Source: Chryseobacterium indologenes (GTDB taxonomy: Bacteria; Bacteroidota; Bacteroidia; Flavobacteriales; Weeksellaceae). Taken from it: a stretch of 64,000 bases of DNA. The stretch lies in NCBI GenBank assembly GCA_016025055.1, contig CP065590.1, positions 3,472,001 through 3,536,000 on the forward strand. Direction: 5' to 3'. Below the pieces are notes generated by a model. That model searched no databases and was not told where the DNA came from. It worked only from the letters and a program-made list of their open reading frames with translations. This document shows positions 15,742-28,447 of the stretch, piece by piece. The position numbers were made by a program, and so were the translations under genes. The number at the start of each line of letters is the position of its first letter. Within the stretch, counting starts at the first letter, position 1.

Positions 15742-16110
15742 ATGGAGGTGAAATTTGAGGCCGGGATTAATATTGCCCTAAAAATTCCCAAAAACAAATA
15801 TGAAAAGACGGTCGCTTTTTACAGAGATATTTTAAAGTTGCAGGTGGAAGAAAAACCTATTACTAATCCTACCGTTTCCAGAACTCATGAAGTGAAATTC
15901 GGACATAATATTATCTGGCTCGACTGTGTAGATAATTATACCCATTCTGAAACCTGGCTGCAGCTTACAGTACCCCATGTGGAAGAAGCTACAAAATACC
16001 TTGAATCAAATGGCGTGGAAACCTGTGACGAAATTGAACAACTTCCCGAAAATATGCACTGGATTACCGATCCTGCGGGCACAGTGTTTAATCTACAAGA
16101 AAAAAAATAA
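15742..16110 (+). CDS. VOC family (glyoxalase/bleomycin resistance) protein
   Basis: This 122-residue protein has the two beta-alpha-beta-beta-beta units of the vicinal oxygen chelate fold: ALKIPKNKYEKTVAFYRDILKL at the start, and VEEATKYLESNGVETCDEIEQLP ... HWITDPAGTVFNLQ at the end. The first metal-binding His position is not obvious, so it may be a ligand binder and not an enzyme. It ends the operon before the terminator at 16131-16160. Confidence 0.85.
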   Translation: MEVKFEAGINIALKIPKNKYEKTVAFYRDILKLQVEEKPITNPTVSRTHEVKFGHNIIWLDCVDNYTHSETWLQLTVPHVEEATKYLESNGVETCDEIEQLPENMHWITDPAGTVFNLQEKK

Positions 16111-16130
16111 AGAAAATACGAGGAAAAAAA

Positions 16131-16160
16131 AGCAGAAATCAACCGGTTTCTGCTTTTTTT
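16131..16160 (+). terminator. Terminator after the VOC gene
   Basis: AGCAGAAA and TTTCTGCT form a perfect 8-bp stem with an 8-base loop, followed by a T-tract. Confidence 0.88.
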
Positions 16161-16418
16161 ATGGCTGCTGAATATGGAGCTGTTTCTTATCATGTTTTAG
16201 TCGCTTCATAAACAATATTAACAGTGCTTTTTCGAATGTCATATTGTACTTCTTAAAGTGGAGTTAAATCTCAGAAAAAGGAAATATTTATCAATTTTAA
16301 TCTTACTTTTTAGAATATAATTAATTAAATGAACGCGTTGAAGTGATTTTTTTTATAAAATGTCACTCAGATAAGAATTATTTTATTTAATTTTAGCCCA
16401 CATCAAAAAACTGAAATC
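16161..16418. other. AT-rich gene-free stretch
   Basis: Together with the terminator this is a gene-free span of about 300 bases. It is AT-rich and I see no gene or repeat. It probably holds the promoter of the small membrane protein gene to its right. Confidence 0.35.
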
Positions 16419-16724
16419 ATGGATTATACCTTTCTTATTATGGGCATTTTCTTATTGATGACTGGTATCGCATTACGGTACTGGATCAACAGAAGAAGAT
16501 TCAACAGACGTAATGCTGCAGGACTGGAAGGCTTTACTACCTATGAACATGCCACGGTCATTATGTTTATAGAAGGCATTGGAAAGTTGATCTCTTATAC
16601 AGTAATCATGGTAGGGTTTTTATTTTTACTCATTCATTGGCAGGATAAAAAACGAATCGAAAGGGAGGCTCGGAACAAAGAATCAATATCTGCCCGTACT
16701 TTGTTTTTTAAAAAGACAGAGTAA
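16419..16724 (+). CDS. Small membrane protein, two TM segments
   Basis: The 101-residue protein has two predicted membrane segments, at about residues 4-22 (FLIMGIFLLMTGIALRYWI) and 56-73 (GKLISYTVIMVGFLFLLI), with an arginine-rich loop (RRRFNRRNAAG) between them and a charged C-terminal tail. It is small and hydrophobic with no known domain. It lies upstream of the NRPS gene on the same strand, 270 bases away, and is probably not part of that transcript. Confidence 0.7.
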   Translation: MDYTFLIMGIFLLMTGIALRYWINRRRFNRRNAAGLEGFTTYEHATVIMFIEGIGKLISYTVIMVGFLFLLIHWQDKKRIEREARNKESISARTLFFKKTE

Positions 16725-16995
16725 AACTTTCCCTGGGAAAAGATAAAAGCTGATGTTGAATAAACTTCTTACGATCTTCCAATTTCCTGTACAAGAATAA
16801 AAGTAAATATAGAGTGCATTTTTTCAAGTGCTGCATTCTTTATTGTCCTTCTGTCTTTGATCATAGCTGTCTTTTCACTTACGGAATATATTGAGAATGA
16901 CTGTAGCCGCTTTTTCAATAAAGCATACTTCAATATTGGTATTAAAGACCGTAGTAAACGAATCAAATCTGAAATCTCTTAAACTAATATCTAAA

Positions 16996-19900
16996 ATGAG
17001 TACCATCCATTATCCATTACATCCCGCACAGCGAGATATTTTTATTGATCAGGTCATGAACCCGGCCAGCCTACGCTACAGCCAGGGTTGTTACGTACTA
17101 TTAAAAGACATCGTGAATAAAAGTCTTTTTTTGTCACCTGTTAAGCAAATGCTGTTTGCCCATGATGTTTTCCGCTTACAGTTTGATGCTGATGAGCCGG
17201 ATTTCCCGGCAGTGCTTGTATCTGAGCTTCCATCAACGATTTTTCTGGAAAAAGACTTTAGTGATAAGTCAGAGGAAGAAGCTTTGATATGGATGCATGA
17301 GCAGCTAAACACACCAATACTACTCAAGCCGGGAAATTTTCCACACCAACATTATTTCCTGAAGTTGAGTGATGACACGTATTGTTATTTTGTGCACTAT
17401 CATCACATTATTTTAGATGGTTTAGGCTTATCCAATTGGTTTAAAGACGTGGCTGAATGCTATCAGGCGCTTGCCAATGATGTGTACTCACGCCAGGAAA
17501 AGCCATCCTATGTTTCGATAATGAAAACAGCAGACGAAGAGTACAATTCTTCTGTTTATGAACAGACTATGAACTACTGGAAACAAAAATTCACAAAACC
17601 CCTGCCGTCACTTCTTGAAAAGAAATATCCGATAACGGGTGAGGGTACCAGCGAATTATATACCGTAGCACTAAATAAGAAGCAGATTGATTGTTTAGCT
17701 TCTTTACAAAAGAATACCGGTGCCGGTTTATCTGCACTTTCCCTTGCTGTACTCAATATTTATTTTGGACATATAACCGGAGAATCTCAGTTTGCACTGG
17801 GAGTAACAGTTCATAAACGCAGAAGTAATTGGGAACGTTCCTCTGCAGGAATGTTTTCCGGTGTTTTACCATTTCCGGGTCAATATGATCCGGAGAAGAC
17901 CGTTCGGGAATTGATGGCTGAGATCAGAGCAGCTCAGAAAGAAAGCTACCCGTATTATAAGTACTTGGTTTCCGACTTTAATGCTCTGTTTCCCGGTAAA
18001 GAAGATGGGGCACCACCTTTTGGGATTATTGTGAATCACGGCCGGCTTGATTTTAGGCTTGATTTTGGGCAAAATATATTTTCAGACCTGAAGCTGGTAA
18101 GAAATAATCATCAATCATTTCCGTTGGAAATATTCTGGCAGGAATTTGGTGAAAATCAACCGTTGCAAATAGAATTTATTTATCATAAAGCCTATTTTTC
18201 TCCCGAAGAAATGCAGCTTTTTGCCGATCGTTTTTTACATATTCTGGTACAATGTTCATTGAAGCCTGAGACTCAACTGAAGAATTTCGAAATATTGCCG
18301 CCGGAGGAATTATCATTGCTGGAACAATTTTCCAATAGCAAGGAAATATATTCTTCAGATGACACCATTATTTCCATGTTTGCCAGACAGGTTAAGGAAA
18401 GCCCCGATTCAGTTGCCCTTATCTCTGATGATGAAAAAATAACCTACTCGAAACTGGCAATGCTTTCTGATGCTCTGGCTTTTCAGCTTCAGAAAAAAGG
18501 AGTGATTCAGGGTATGCCTGTACTGCTGAGTATGGAACGTACCCCTCAGCTGATGATTTCTATTCTAGGGATCCTTAAAGCAGGAGCCGCTTATGTACCT
18601 GTCGAACCGGATCTTCCTACTGACCGGTTGGCAATATTAATGGAGGAAGTTGATGCTGAGATTGTAGTAACGACCAATGTGTATGCTTCCAGGTTTACTG
18701 ATGCAGAAGTTGTATGTTTAGATACTTTAGAGCTGTTTTCGGAACAGGTAACCGATGTTTCTGTTAAAAGTACAGATTGTGCATATGTAATGTTTACATC
18801 AGGGTCTACGGGTAAGCCTAAAGGAGTAATGGTAACTCATCGTAATGTGGTAAGCCTGGTAAAAGCGGGAGATTATTTTCCGATTACATCCGATGATAAG
18901 ATATTGGCTGCAGGTTCTTTTGCCTTTGATGCCAGTACTTTCGAATATTGGGGAGCTCTATTGAACGGAGGAACTTTGGTGATGGCTACCAAAGCAGAAT
19001 TAATGGATACGGCAAAACTGAAATCCATTATCCGGACACAGAAAGTTACCAAAATGTTTTTTACAACAGGATGGTTTAACCTGCTGGCTGATACAGATGT
19101 TTCCGTATTTGAAACATTAAGTGCAGTAATTGTGGGAGGTGAACGTTTTTCGGCTCAGCATGGTAAAAAGGTGAGGAAGCATTATCCTGATATACACATT
19201 GTAAATGGCTACGGGCCAACTGAAAATACAACGTTCTCTTTAGCTTATTTAACTAATAATTCTTTGTCTGATGAGATTCCGGTGGGAATGCCACTTAATT
19301 ATCGAAGTGCATATATCCTCAACAAAGATCAGAAACAGGTCCCTATAGGTATTACAGGAGAATTATATGTAGGAGGAGCAGGATTGAGTGACGGCTATTA
19401 TAAACAACAGGAGCTTACTGCTACTTCCTTTATTTCACATTTATTCAAAGAAAATGATATAGAAAAGCTTTACAAAACAGGTGACCTGGTCCGTTGGCTG
19501 CCTGATGGAAATATTGTTTTTGTGGGCCGTGCTGATGATCAGGTGAAAATAAGGGGTTTCCGTATAGAGCCCGCAGAAATAACGACCGTATTGCTACAGT
19601 CTCCGATGATACAACAGGCTATGGTTGTCGCCCGGCCTGATCCTACCGGAGTTCTTCAGTTGATTGCGTACGTTGTGGATTCGGAAAATGCTTATGACAA
19701 AGATATTCTTCTGCAATGGCTTGAAACCAAATTACCTGGGTATATGATTCCTGCTCATATCATGTTGCTGAATGAGCTTCCTCTTAATGCCAATGGTAAA
19801 GTAGACCGAAATGCACTACCGGATCCGGAAAATACAGTGTCTGGGAAGATTGAGAATCCCCGTAACGAAATAGAAAATAAATTGGCAGAAGCATGGAAGG

Positions 19901-22900
19901 ATCTTCTGCGGATACCTGAAGTGGGTATCAGAGATAATTTCTTTCATTTGGGAGGGCATTCCCTGATGGCAATGCGGGTAAGTGCTTTTATTAAAAATGA
20001 ATGGAAACTTCGTGTAGCTCCTACCGTATTGTTTACCTGTAAAACCATTGAACGCCTGGCTGCCCATATCATAGAATTGCAGGGACAGAATATTTCAGAT
20101 CCTGAGATCATTTCTGATGACCATCATACAGGTAATCTGCCACTATCATTCGGGCAGGAAAGAATGTGGTTCCTTGATCGTCTGCATGGATCAGTGCAGT
20201 ACCACATTATTTCAGTTTTCAGGCTCACCGGTGAGCTGGATGTAGTATCTCTGGAAAAAGCATTGGCTTATATTGTTGACCGCCACGAGCCGTTACATAC
20301 CGTAATAAGGCAGGAAGACGGAGTTCCTTATCAACATCTACTGGAGGCGGGCACCTGGAAAATGGATACGTATGGAGAAGATTCTTTGGCACTTGATGAT
20401 GAAAGTATTCAGTCGGCCATCGATGAGTTGGCCATAATGCCTTTTGATTTGTCTGCTGAGCATATGCTTCGTGCACATCTTATTCCATTATCTTCTCATG
20501 AACATATATTAGTGGTCAATATTCATCATATTGCAGCTGATGGATGGTCTTTGTCCGTTTTATCCAGAGAACTTGAAACCTGTTATGAAGCTTTTCTTAA
20601 CGGTAAAGAACCGGCATTGCCGATGTTGACAATACAATATAAAGATTACTCTGTCTGGCAACGCCAAAGTGAATCACTTATTAGTAAAAAACTTGATTAT
20701 TGGAAACATAAGCTGAATGGGATAGCTTCATTGAATATGCCTGCAGATTATGCCCGTTCGCCTAAACAGAGTGTACAGGGAGATTCCATGAAATTCAAAG
20801 TGAATAAGATATTGACAGAACAATTGAAGGCATTCTCTTTAAAGGAAGATGTGACACTGTATATGACTTTACTGACAGCGTTTAAAGTACTGCTGCATCG
20901 ATATAGCTCTCAGGATGATATTTGCGTCGGAGGTGCTATTTCCGGGCGTTTGCAGCAGGAGTTTGAACCTTTAATCGGATTTTTTGTGAATACCCTTGCT
21001 TTGCGCACGGACTTGGGAGGGCAGCCGGATTTCCGTGAAGCATTACACCGGGTCAAAGAAACACTTCTGGAAGCGTATGATCACCAGGAGGTTCCTTTTG
21101 AGAGAATTGTAGGGCAGGTGCAGGGAGATCGCGATACAAGCAAAAATCCTCTTTTCCAGATTGTATTTGTATTACAGAATGCACCGGATGTTGAGGTGAG
21201 TGCCCTTGGGGAGGTAAAGATTGAACCTATACCTCACCACTACCGCACGAGCCAGTTTGATCTGCATTTTTCAATCAACGAAACACCTGATGGTTTGCAG
21301 GCAGATGTAGTATATTGTACTGACCTTTTCAAAACGTCTACCATTGAAAGATTGGTTGGGCATTTTGAAACTCTGTTACATTCCGTAGTGTCTGCTGCAG
21401 ATGTACCGATCAACAGAATGACCATGTTGAGTACAGCTGAAACAGAGGAATTATTATATTCATTCAGTGGAACCCCGGCTACTTATCCTACGGAACAAAC
21501 GATTGTGGGCTTGTTTAGAGAACAGGCGATTCGTACCCCGGATAATATCGCAGTCAGTTTTGAGGGAGAACATCTATCCTACAGATCCCTTGACGAGCAA
21601 TCCACAGCGTTAGCTATTCGCCTTAAAAAGGAAGGGGTTGAAAAAGGGAGTTTAGTGCCGATATGTACAGGACATTGCCTGGAAATGATGGTGGGAATTT
21701 TAGGGATTTTAAAAGCCGGCGGAGTATATATTCCTGTAGATCCGGAATATCCCGAAGACCGTATTCACTTTATCCTGACAGATATCAATGCTCCGGTTGT
21801 GTTAGTCATGGAAAATACGTTTCCGGTTGTAAAGAAAATATATGAATCAAAACTAATAACCCTGGACGGTGACTGGACGATGACAGGAGAATCCGTTGAA
21901 CTTCCTGCCTGTGATCCTGAGCAGCCTGCTTATATTATTTACACTTCCGGTTCTACCGGCCGCCCGAAAGGAGTAATTATTCCTCATCGTAATGTCGTCC
22001 GCTTGTTTATAACTTCCGATCCGTTATTTGATTTTAATGAAAATGATGTATGGACAATGTTCCATTCCTATTGTTTTGATTTTTCTGTTTGGGAAATGTA
22101 TGGTGCTCTTTTTTACGGAGGACGTGTGGTGATCGTTCCACGTTCAATAGCACGCGATACTATTGCTTTTACAACATTATTGGTGAATGAGGGAGTCACT
22201 GTTCTGAATCAGACGCCTTCAGCATTTTATGTTTTACAGGAGTATATTTCATTAAATCCGGTTTCGCTACAGGTTCGTTATGTAATTTTTGGAGGAGAGG
22301 CATTGCATCCGATGCGTCTGAAAGCATGGCATAAGATATTCCTATCCTGCAAGCTGATCAATATGTACGGAATCACGGAAACCACGGTACATGTAACTTA
22401 TCAGGAAATTACAGAAAAAGAAATGAATGGCAGTGGGAGTATTATCGGTAAACCCATTCCTACCTTACGTGCTTACATTTTAGATAAAGATTTACAGCCG
22501 GTCCCGGTCGGGGTGCCCGGAGAATTGTGTATTGCAGGGGAAGGGGTCGCTACCGGGTATTTAAATAGAGAAGAACTCACAGCAGAACGGTTTGTAAAAG
22601 ATCCGTTCAGTAAAAACGAATACGAAAAGCTGTACAGGGCCGGTGACTTGGGTAAATGGCTGGAAGACGGAACAATTGAATATCTTGGCCGTATTGATCA
22701 CCAGGTGAAAATAAGAGGGTATCGCATTGAGCTTGGTGAGATTGAACACGCAGTAAATACATTAGCTGAGGTAGCAGAAAATTGTGTGGTTGTAAAAAAT
22801 TCAAAAGATCAGTCAGATAAAAAACTCGTGTGTTATTATGTTCCTGAAACAAGTTCGGTACAACATCTTGAAAAGTCTCTTTTTGCTGATCAGGTGAATC

Positions 22901-25900
22901 ACCTTAATAACCGGAATGATGAGGTTATGGTGATGATGGAAAAACAGATTCGTAAGGCGCTGGCCAATATCATTCCCGAATATATGATACCTACGGATAT
23001 CATTGCTCTGGAACAAATGCCTGTGACCTCAAACGGAAAAACAGACCGTGGACTTCTTTCAAAGCTTGAAGACCAGGAAAGAAAAAGAAGCACCGGATAT
23101 GAAGCACCCGTTTCTGAAATGGAAGTTGCAATTACCGGTATATGGCAGGAATTACTTGGTATAGAACGCATCGGTGTTCTGGATAATTTCTTTGAAATTG
23201 GCGGGGATTCTATCCGTGTCGTAAAAGTAGCTGCCCGCATTAAGAATAGGCTAGGAGTAGAAATTGGGGTAGCTGATATTTACGGAGCTCGTACAGTGCG
23301 TGATTTAGCATCATTATTAGAAAACAGCACCCGGGATAACGGAAATGAAATACATTCTGAAATTATCAGAGAGCTCGTTGAGCTCGAACAAAAATACTTA
23401 CCATTGCTGAATATCCATAATCAGCTGGAATCTGTTTATCCTATGACCAGCATTCAGAACGGGATGATCTATGCGTCATTGCGTGATCCGGATTCTGCAG
23501 TGTATCATGACCAGTTCCTTTATCCGGTTAACCGAAAGATAGATAAGCTGGTTTTTGAAAAAGCTTTAAAGCTAATGGTTGATAAACATGAGACCTTCAG
23601 GACTACTTTCCATCTTGGACTACATGAAACAGGATTACAGGCTGTATCACGTCATATACCCGTGATGGTTGAAGAATTTGATTTGTCTGGTCAGGATATA
23701 AATGGGGTAAAGCAATACCTAAAGGTCTATTTGGAAAAAGAGCGTATCATTTCTTTTGATATTCAGGAGGGGCCGTTGTGGCGGGCTGCTCTCCTACACT
23801 GGAATGAGGGTACTGTTTTTATTTTGCAATTTCATCATGCTATCCTGGATGGCTGGAGTGTAGCTGCTTTTAATACGGAATTATTTAACCTTTATCTTCA
23901 ATTGGAAAAAAATGCAGATTATCAGTTGCTTCCACGATTAAATGGGCACTATCGTGACTTTGTGAAAGAAGAATTGGCAAGAAAAAAACAGGGATCGGAT
24001 CATGCTTTCTGGAAGGCTGAAATGGAAGATCATCAGAGGCTTGATATTTTTACATCCGAAGAAATCTATGAAAATACTGTGGTAGGATATAATGTCGAGG
24101 TCCTTCATCATCTGAAAGATGTGGCTAAAGATTATGGATTGTCATTAAAGTCTGTATTTCTCGGTATTAGTCTCTATGTTACAAGTATGCTCAGCTACCG
24201 ACGCAAGATTACCATCGGGCTGGTTGCTAATAACCGGCCAATTGTAGAAGACGGAGATAAGTTGCTGGGATGTTTTCTCAACACTATTCCGTTTGTATTC
24301 GATATGCCAGAGCCGGGTGAATCCTGGATCAATTATTTTAAAAAAATAGACGAAAAATTAAAGCAGCTGGAAATTCATGACCGTACACCTTTGGCGGAGA
24401 TCGCCCGGATCAACGGAGAATCTTCACCTAAGGAAAATCCTTTTTTGATGTTTTGTTTAATTTTATCAATTTCCATATTTATGACGAACTCGAAAAAGAT
24501 CTTGTCAATGTACAGCTCGGAAAAGAATCGCTTACCGATACAAGCTTTGGAGTTGCCAATACTTTTCTAAACTTTTCCATCAGCCTTACCGGAGATGATA
24601 TGAAAGTTGTCTTTTCTCTTTCCAGAATGCTTCAAAGTGGGAAGACAACTAAAGATCTGCAATATTATTTCGATTATATATTAAATTGTTTCCGCTATCG
24701 GGCAGAGCAAGAAGTAGATAAACAATTACTTTTACCGGCTACAGAACAAGAATACCTGATCAAAAAGCTCAATGATACTGATGCTGGCTTTTCAAAAGAA
24801 GCTACCCTTACCTCTTGTTTTGATAAAACCGCAGAAGCATATCCTGATAAAATTGCTTTGGTAGCACTGGATAAGGAGTATTCCTATTATACATTACAAA
24901 GATGGGTAGACCGGATAGCAACCTTATTAAGTAATGCCGGTGTCAGTCCGGGGATGTATGTTCCGCTGATGGCGGATCGTACGGCAAATACGGTTGCAAG
25001 TATTTTAGCGATTATGAAACTAGGGGCCGCTTACGTTCCTATTGATCCTAAGATGCCTGAAAACAGGGTTGCCATGATTTTGAATGATACCGGTGCGACG
25101 ATCGTTGTTGGTCATCAATTGCCAGTGTTTGAGTTTTCTTCTGAAATTATATTTGTCAATACCACTGAAGCTTCCCATGTTACGGTAATTGAGGAATTTC
25201 CTGAGTGGTCTTCTTCTTCCTGTGCTTATGTAATCTATACTTCCGGCTCTACAGGAGTGCCAAAAGGAGTGCCTGTAAAACACAGGTCCGTTGTTAATCT
25301 TATTGAAGGGTGCAGTCAACAGCTTGGTTTCACAGCAGATGAGCGAGCATTACAGTTTACCAATTTTACTTTTGACGACGTCAGTAGAAGTCATGTTTTT
25401 ATCCCTATTGAACGGATCAACTTTGGTATTGCCGGAAGATGAAGTATTGCATGATCCGGATCTTTTCTCCCGGCTTATAAAGACGGAACAGATCAGTCAT
25501 CTGGTTCTCACTCCGGGCTTCCTGCAGAGTCTTGGGCATATCAGATTGTCTACTTCCCTGAAAAGGATTGTTGTTGGTGGAGAAGAGTGCCCACCTGCTT
25601 TGGCCTCTTACTGGTCTCAGTATGTGGATTTTTATAATGAATATGGTCCTACCGAAACTACAGTTACAGCCACAAGGTATAAGTATATCCAACCTTTAAA
25701 GAAGACGCCAATAGGCAAACCAATACAGAATGTCTCTATATTTGTTTTAGATGAACTACAGCAATTACTTCCTGCAGGAGTACAGGGTGAAATTTGCATT
25801 AGTGGAGAAGGAGTGACGGATGGATATCTGCACCGCCCGGACCTGACGGCACACAGATTTATACCAAACGAATTCAATACTGTTTCAGGTTCTGTTATGT

Positions 25901-27363
25901 ATAGAACCGGAGATATAGGAAGATGGCTTCCGGATGGTAATCTGGAATACGAACACCGCGCAGATAACCAGGTAAAAGTACGTGGTTACCGTATAGAGCC
26001 GGGTGAAATTGAATCTGTTTTGCTTCAACATCCGGACATAAAACAGGCTGCAGTCCTGGTGCAAAAAGACAAGCATCATGATAATCGTCTGATCGCTTAT
26101 GTCTCAGTAACCGACGAGTTGCCGGAAGAACAAATTATTTCTTATCTCAGAACGCAGCTGCCTTATTATATGATACCGGCTTATGTGCAGGTGTTGCCAC
26201 AAATTCCCCTTACTATTTCAGGCAAAGTAGACCGAAATGCCTTGAGTATTGATTCTCCCAAAGAGTCAGAATCTCACAGGATTATTCTTCCTGTGAATGT
26301 CATGGAAAAAATGCTTAAAGATATATGGGTAGAGCTGCTCGGTACCAATGAAATAAGTACCGACGATGACTTTTTTGCGTTGGGAGGCCACTCTCTCACT
26401 ACGTTACAACTGCTAAGCCGTATCCGCTCGGAAGGATATGAGGTGCAGTTGAAGGAGATCCTTTCTCATACCACAATTGCCGGACAGGCAGCTTTTCTTA
26501 TGAATGACCATAAAGATCTTATAAAACCTGAAAAAATAGTACATAATGAGCATATCAGGTTGCTTAACAGGAGCAGTCATTCACAAAAAATATTCTTATT
26601 GCCGGGATCTAATGGAAATTGTGATGGATATGACGAGCTGGCTGATGCTTTGTCTCCTATGGGAGCGGTATATGGCATTCAGATGATGGGGGTACTGGAG
26701 GGTGAAAGACCACTGGATAATATGAGAGAAATTGCAGAAATTCAACTGAATTGGATCAAGGAAATACAGCCCACCGGACCTTATCAGTTTATTGCTCACT
26801 CTTTTGGAGGACATGCATTGTTTGAAATGATTAAACAACTGGAGCAAGCCGGAGAAAAAGTAGAAATGGCCGCAATACTTGATATTTCGACAACTTTACC
26901 AGAATCTTTTTATGATGCGGCGTATGTCATGAATTTTGTAATCGGCTCATTGATTAAATATAGATTGTTAACCACTTCAGAGCCGGAATGGAAAGATGAC
27001 TTTCAGCATGAATTGTCAACCTTGATAGCTCAGAAAAAAATCCCGAATATTTCAGAAATGATGCAGAGCCGAACACTTGAAGACCTTGAAACTAAAGGAT
27101 TAATACTCCGCATTATCGATTTGAATATTGCTAATATGATGCTTCATTATACCATCGAAGGCCGTGTTGATGCTCCTTTCATCTTAATAAAAGCAATGCA
27201 GGAGCGCGTTCCTCATGAGTTTCCGGCATTGGGATGGGAAAATCACACAAGATCGTTACAGGTGGAAGAGATTGACGGAGGACATTTTACTATGCTGTAC
27301 AAAAATTTCGCAACAGAAATAGCTTTACTATTGCAGCAATTTATTGTTGAATTAACCGAGTAA
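16996..27363 (+). CDS. Three-module non-ribosomal peptide synthetase, two frameshifts
   Basis: Read across two frameshifts this is a protein of about 3,455 residues with the order C1-A1-T1-C2-A2-T2-C3-A3-T3-TE. C1 has HHIILDG near 17401; an N-terminal C domain suggests a starter domain that adds an acyl group. A1 has FTSGSTGKPKG near 18790; its hand-read pocket residues are D-A-F-F-I-G-G-T-F, close to Val codes. T1 has LGGHSL. C2 has HHIAADG. A2 has pocket residues D-F-W-N-I-G-M-V-H, the published Thr code. T2 has IGGDSI. C3 has HHAILDG. A3 reads D-?-E-V-V-G-E-V-T and is unassigned. T3 has LGGHSL, and the terminal thioesterase has AHSFGG. Break 1 is a T6 run at 24441-24446; seven T give NPFFDVLFNF. 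Break 2 is one extra base near 25375-25381, in the A3 FD-S core. I chose ATG 16996. No MbtH, phosphopantetheinyl transferase or exporter gene is adjacent. Confidence 0.93.
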
Positions 27364-27390
27364 ATATAGTATCACTTCCCAAAAGTTCCT

Positions 27391-27424
27391 AAAGCCTGCA
27401 GTTTTTAATTGCAGGCTTTTTTTA
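27391..27424 (+). terminator. NRPS terminator
   Basis: AAAGCCTGCA and TGCAGGCTTT form a 10-bp stem with a short AT loop, followed by a T-tract. Confidence 0.88.
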
Positions 27425-27771
27425 ATCATCAGACAATTTGGTCAATATATCAGAGTTATAAGGAAATTTGTAATTTGGTGTTCCGAAAATGTAGAGAGAT
27501 CATCCACCGGTATGTTTGATTTGCAGGTGTTCGGAAAATATAATAGCAGAGGTAGCGCTTCAGTTTTTACATTCACATTCATACAGTGTTAGGTATTGTC
27601 AATCAGTGGTTTTTGGCCAGTGGTGCAGAGACGTTAATCAGGGTAATAGAAAAAGAATGTACAGCATTAAACTGCCTGCTAAAAATTTAAATTTAACATT
27701 CAGGGAATGGAGGACTTCAATGACTTTCAGGTTTGTGAAGTTTTAAAAGAATTATCAGAAAAATAAACGGT
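27425..27771. other. Gene-free stretch after the NRPS
   Basis: A 76-codon open frame lies here (27516-27746), but its composition is not protein-like and it lacks any motif. No hairpin or repeat stands out. It likely contains the promoter of the TlpA-like gene. Confidence 0.35.
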
Positions 27772-28374
27772 ATGGAAAATATGAAAAAATGGTTAAGAGC
27801 AAACTGGTCTACCGCTCTTTTAATGGTAGTGTTTATTATTCTTCTGGTCAATAAAGATGCAAAAGCGTGGCTGATGAGACAGGTAGCCTCTACAGGACTT
27901 CTCAATTCTTCATTTTCAGGTTCTAAAGATAAAAATAAGAAGATTACCTCTGTCGAAAACATGAATTTATCTCTTAAAAAAGACGATGGTTCTGTGATCA
28001 ATACTGCCGGTTTGAAAGGGAAGGTAGTCTTTATCAATTTCTGGGCTTCCTGGTGCCCTCCATGTCGGGCTGAATTTCCTTCGATACAGGAATTTTACGA
28101 CCAATATAAATCCAATCCGGACATGGTATTTCTGACGGTAAATCTTGATGATGATTCGGAATTGGGCAAAGTGTATATGAAACAGAAGAATTTTACACTT
28201 CCTTTTGTAATTCCCGCAGGTCATATTCCAACCCCATATTTCAGTGGATCTCTTCCCACTACCGTTGTACTTGATAAAAAAGGAAAGGTTCAGCTTCATC
28301 ATCAGGGGCTGGCCGATTACAGTAAAGAATCATTTTATCATGAGATTGATGCCTTATTATCGGAAACTAACTAA
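27772..28374 (+). CDS. TlpA family thiol-disulfide oxidoreductase
   Basis: The 200-residue protein has one N-terminal membrane anchor (about residues 11-27) and a periplasmic thioredoxin-like domain of the TlpA/ResA type: VVFINFWASWCPPCRAEFPS with active-site Cys95 and Cys98, and the cis-proline loop GSLPTTVVLDKKG. It probably reduces disulfides in exported proteins such as c-type cytochromes. The start may be ATG 27772 or 27781. It follows the NRPS by about 400 bases and a terminator, so no link to the peptide pathway is shown. Confidence 0.92.
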   Translation: MENMKKWLRANWSTALLMVVFIILLVNKDAKAWLMRQVASTGLLNSSFSGSKDKNKKITSVENMNLSLKKDDGSVINTAGLKGKVVFINFWASWCPPCRAEFPSIQEFYDQYKSNPDMVFLTVNLDDDSELGKVYMKQKNFTLPFVIPAGHIPTPYFSGSLPTTVVLDKKGKVQLHHQGLADYSKESFYHEIDALLSETN

Positions 28375-28404
28375 AGCTTAAGGTACCGGAATTTTTTCTG
28401 TAAA

Positions 28405-28438
28405 CGGCAAACCCTGCCAGAATAGGTAGGGTTTGCCG
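28405..28438. terminator. Bidirectional hairpin between convergent genes
   Basis: CGGCAAACCCT and AGGGTTTGCCG form a perfect 11-bp stem between the convergent TlpA and agmatine-deiminase genes. The T-tract is weak on the plus side; the minus side is followed by a T/A-rich stretch. Confidence 0.65.
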
Positions 28439-28447
28439 GGCATTATC

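Noticed and set aside
27516..27746. 76-codon ORF after the NRPS
   Set aside because: There is no motif, its composition is odd (Cys/Arg/Ser-rich), and no promoter or conserved feature was seen.
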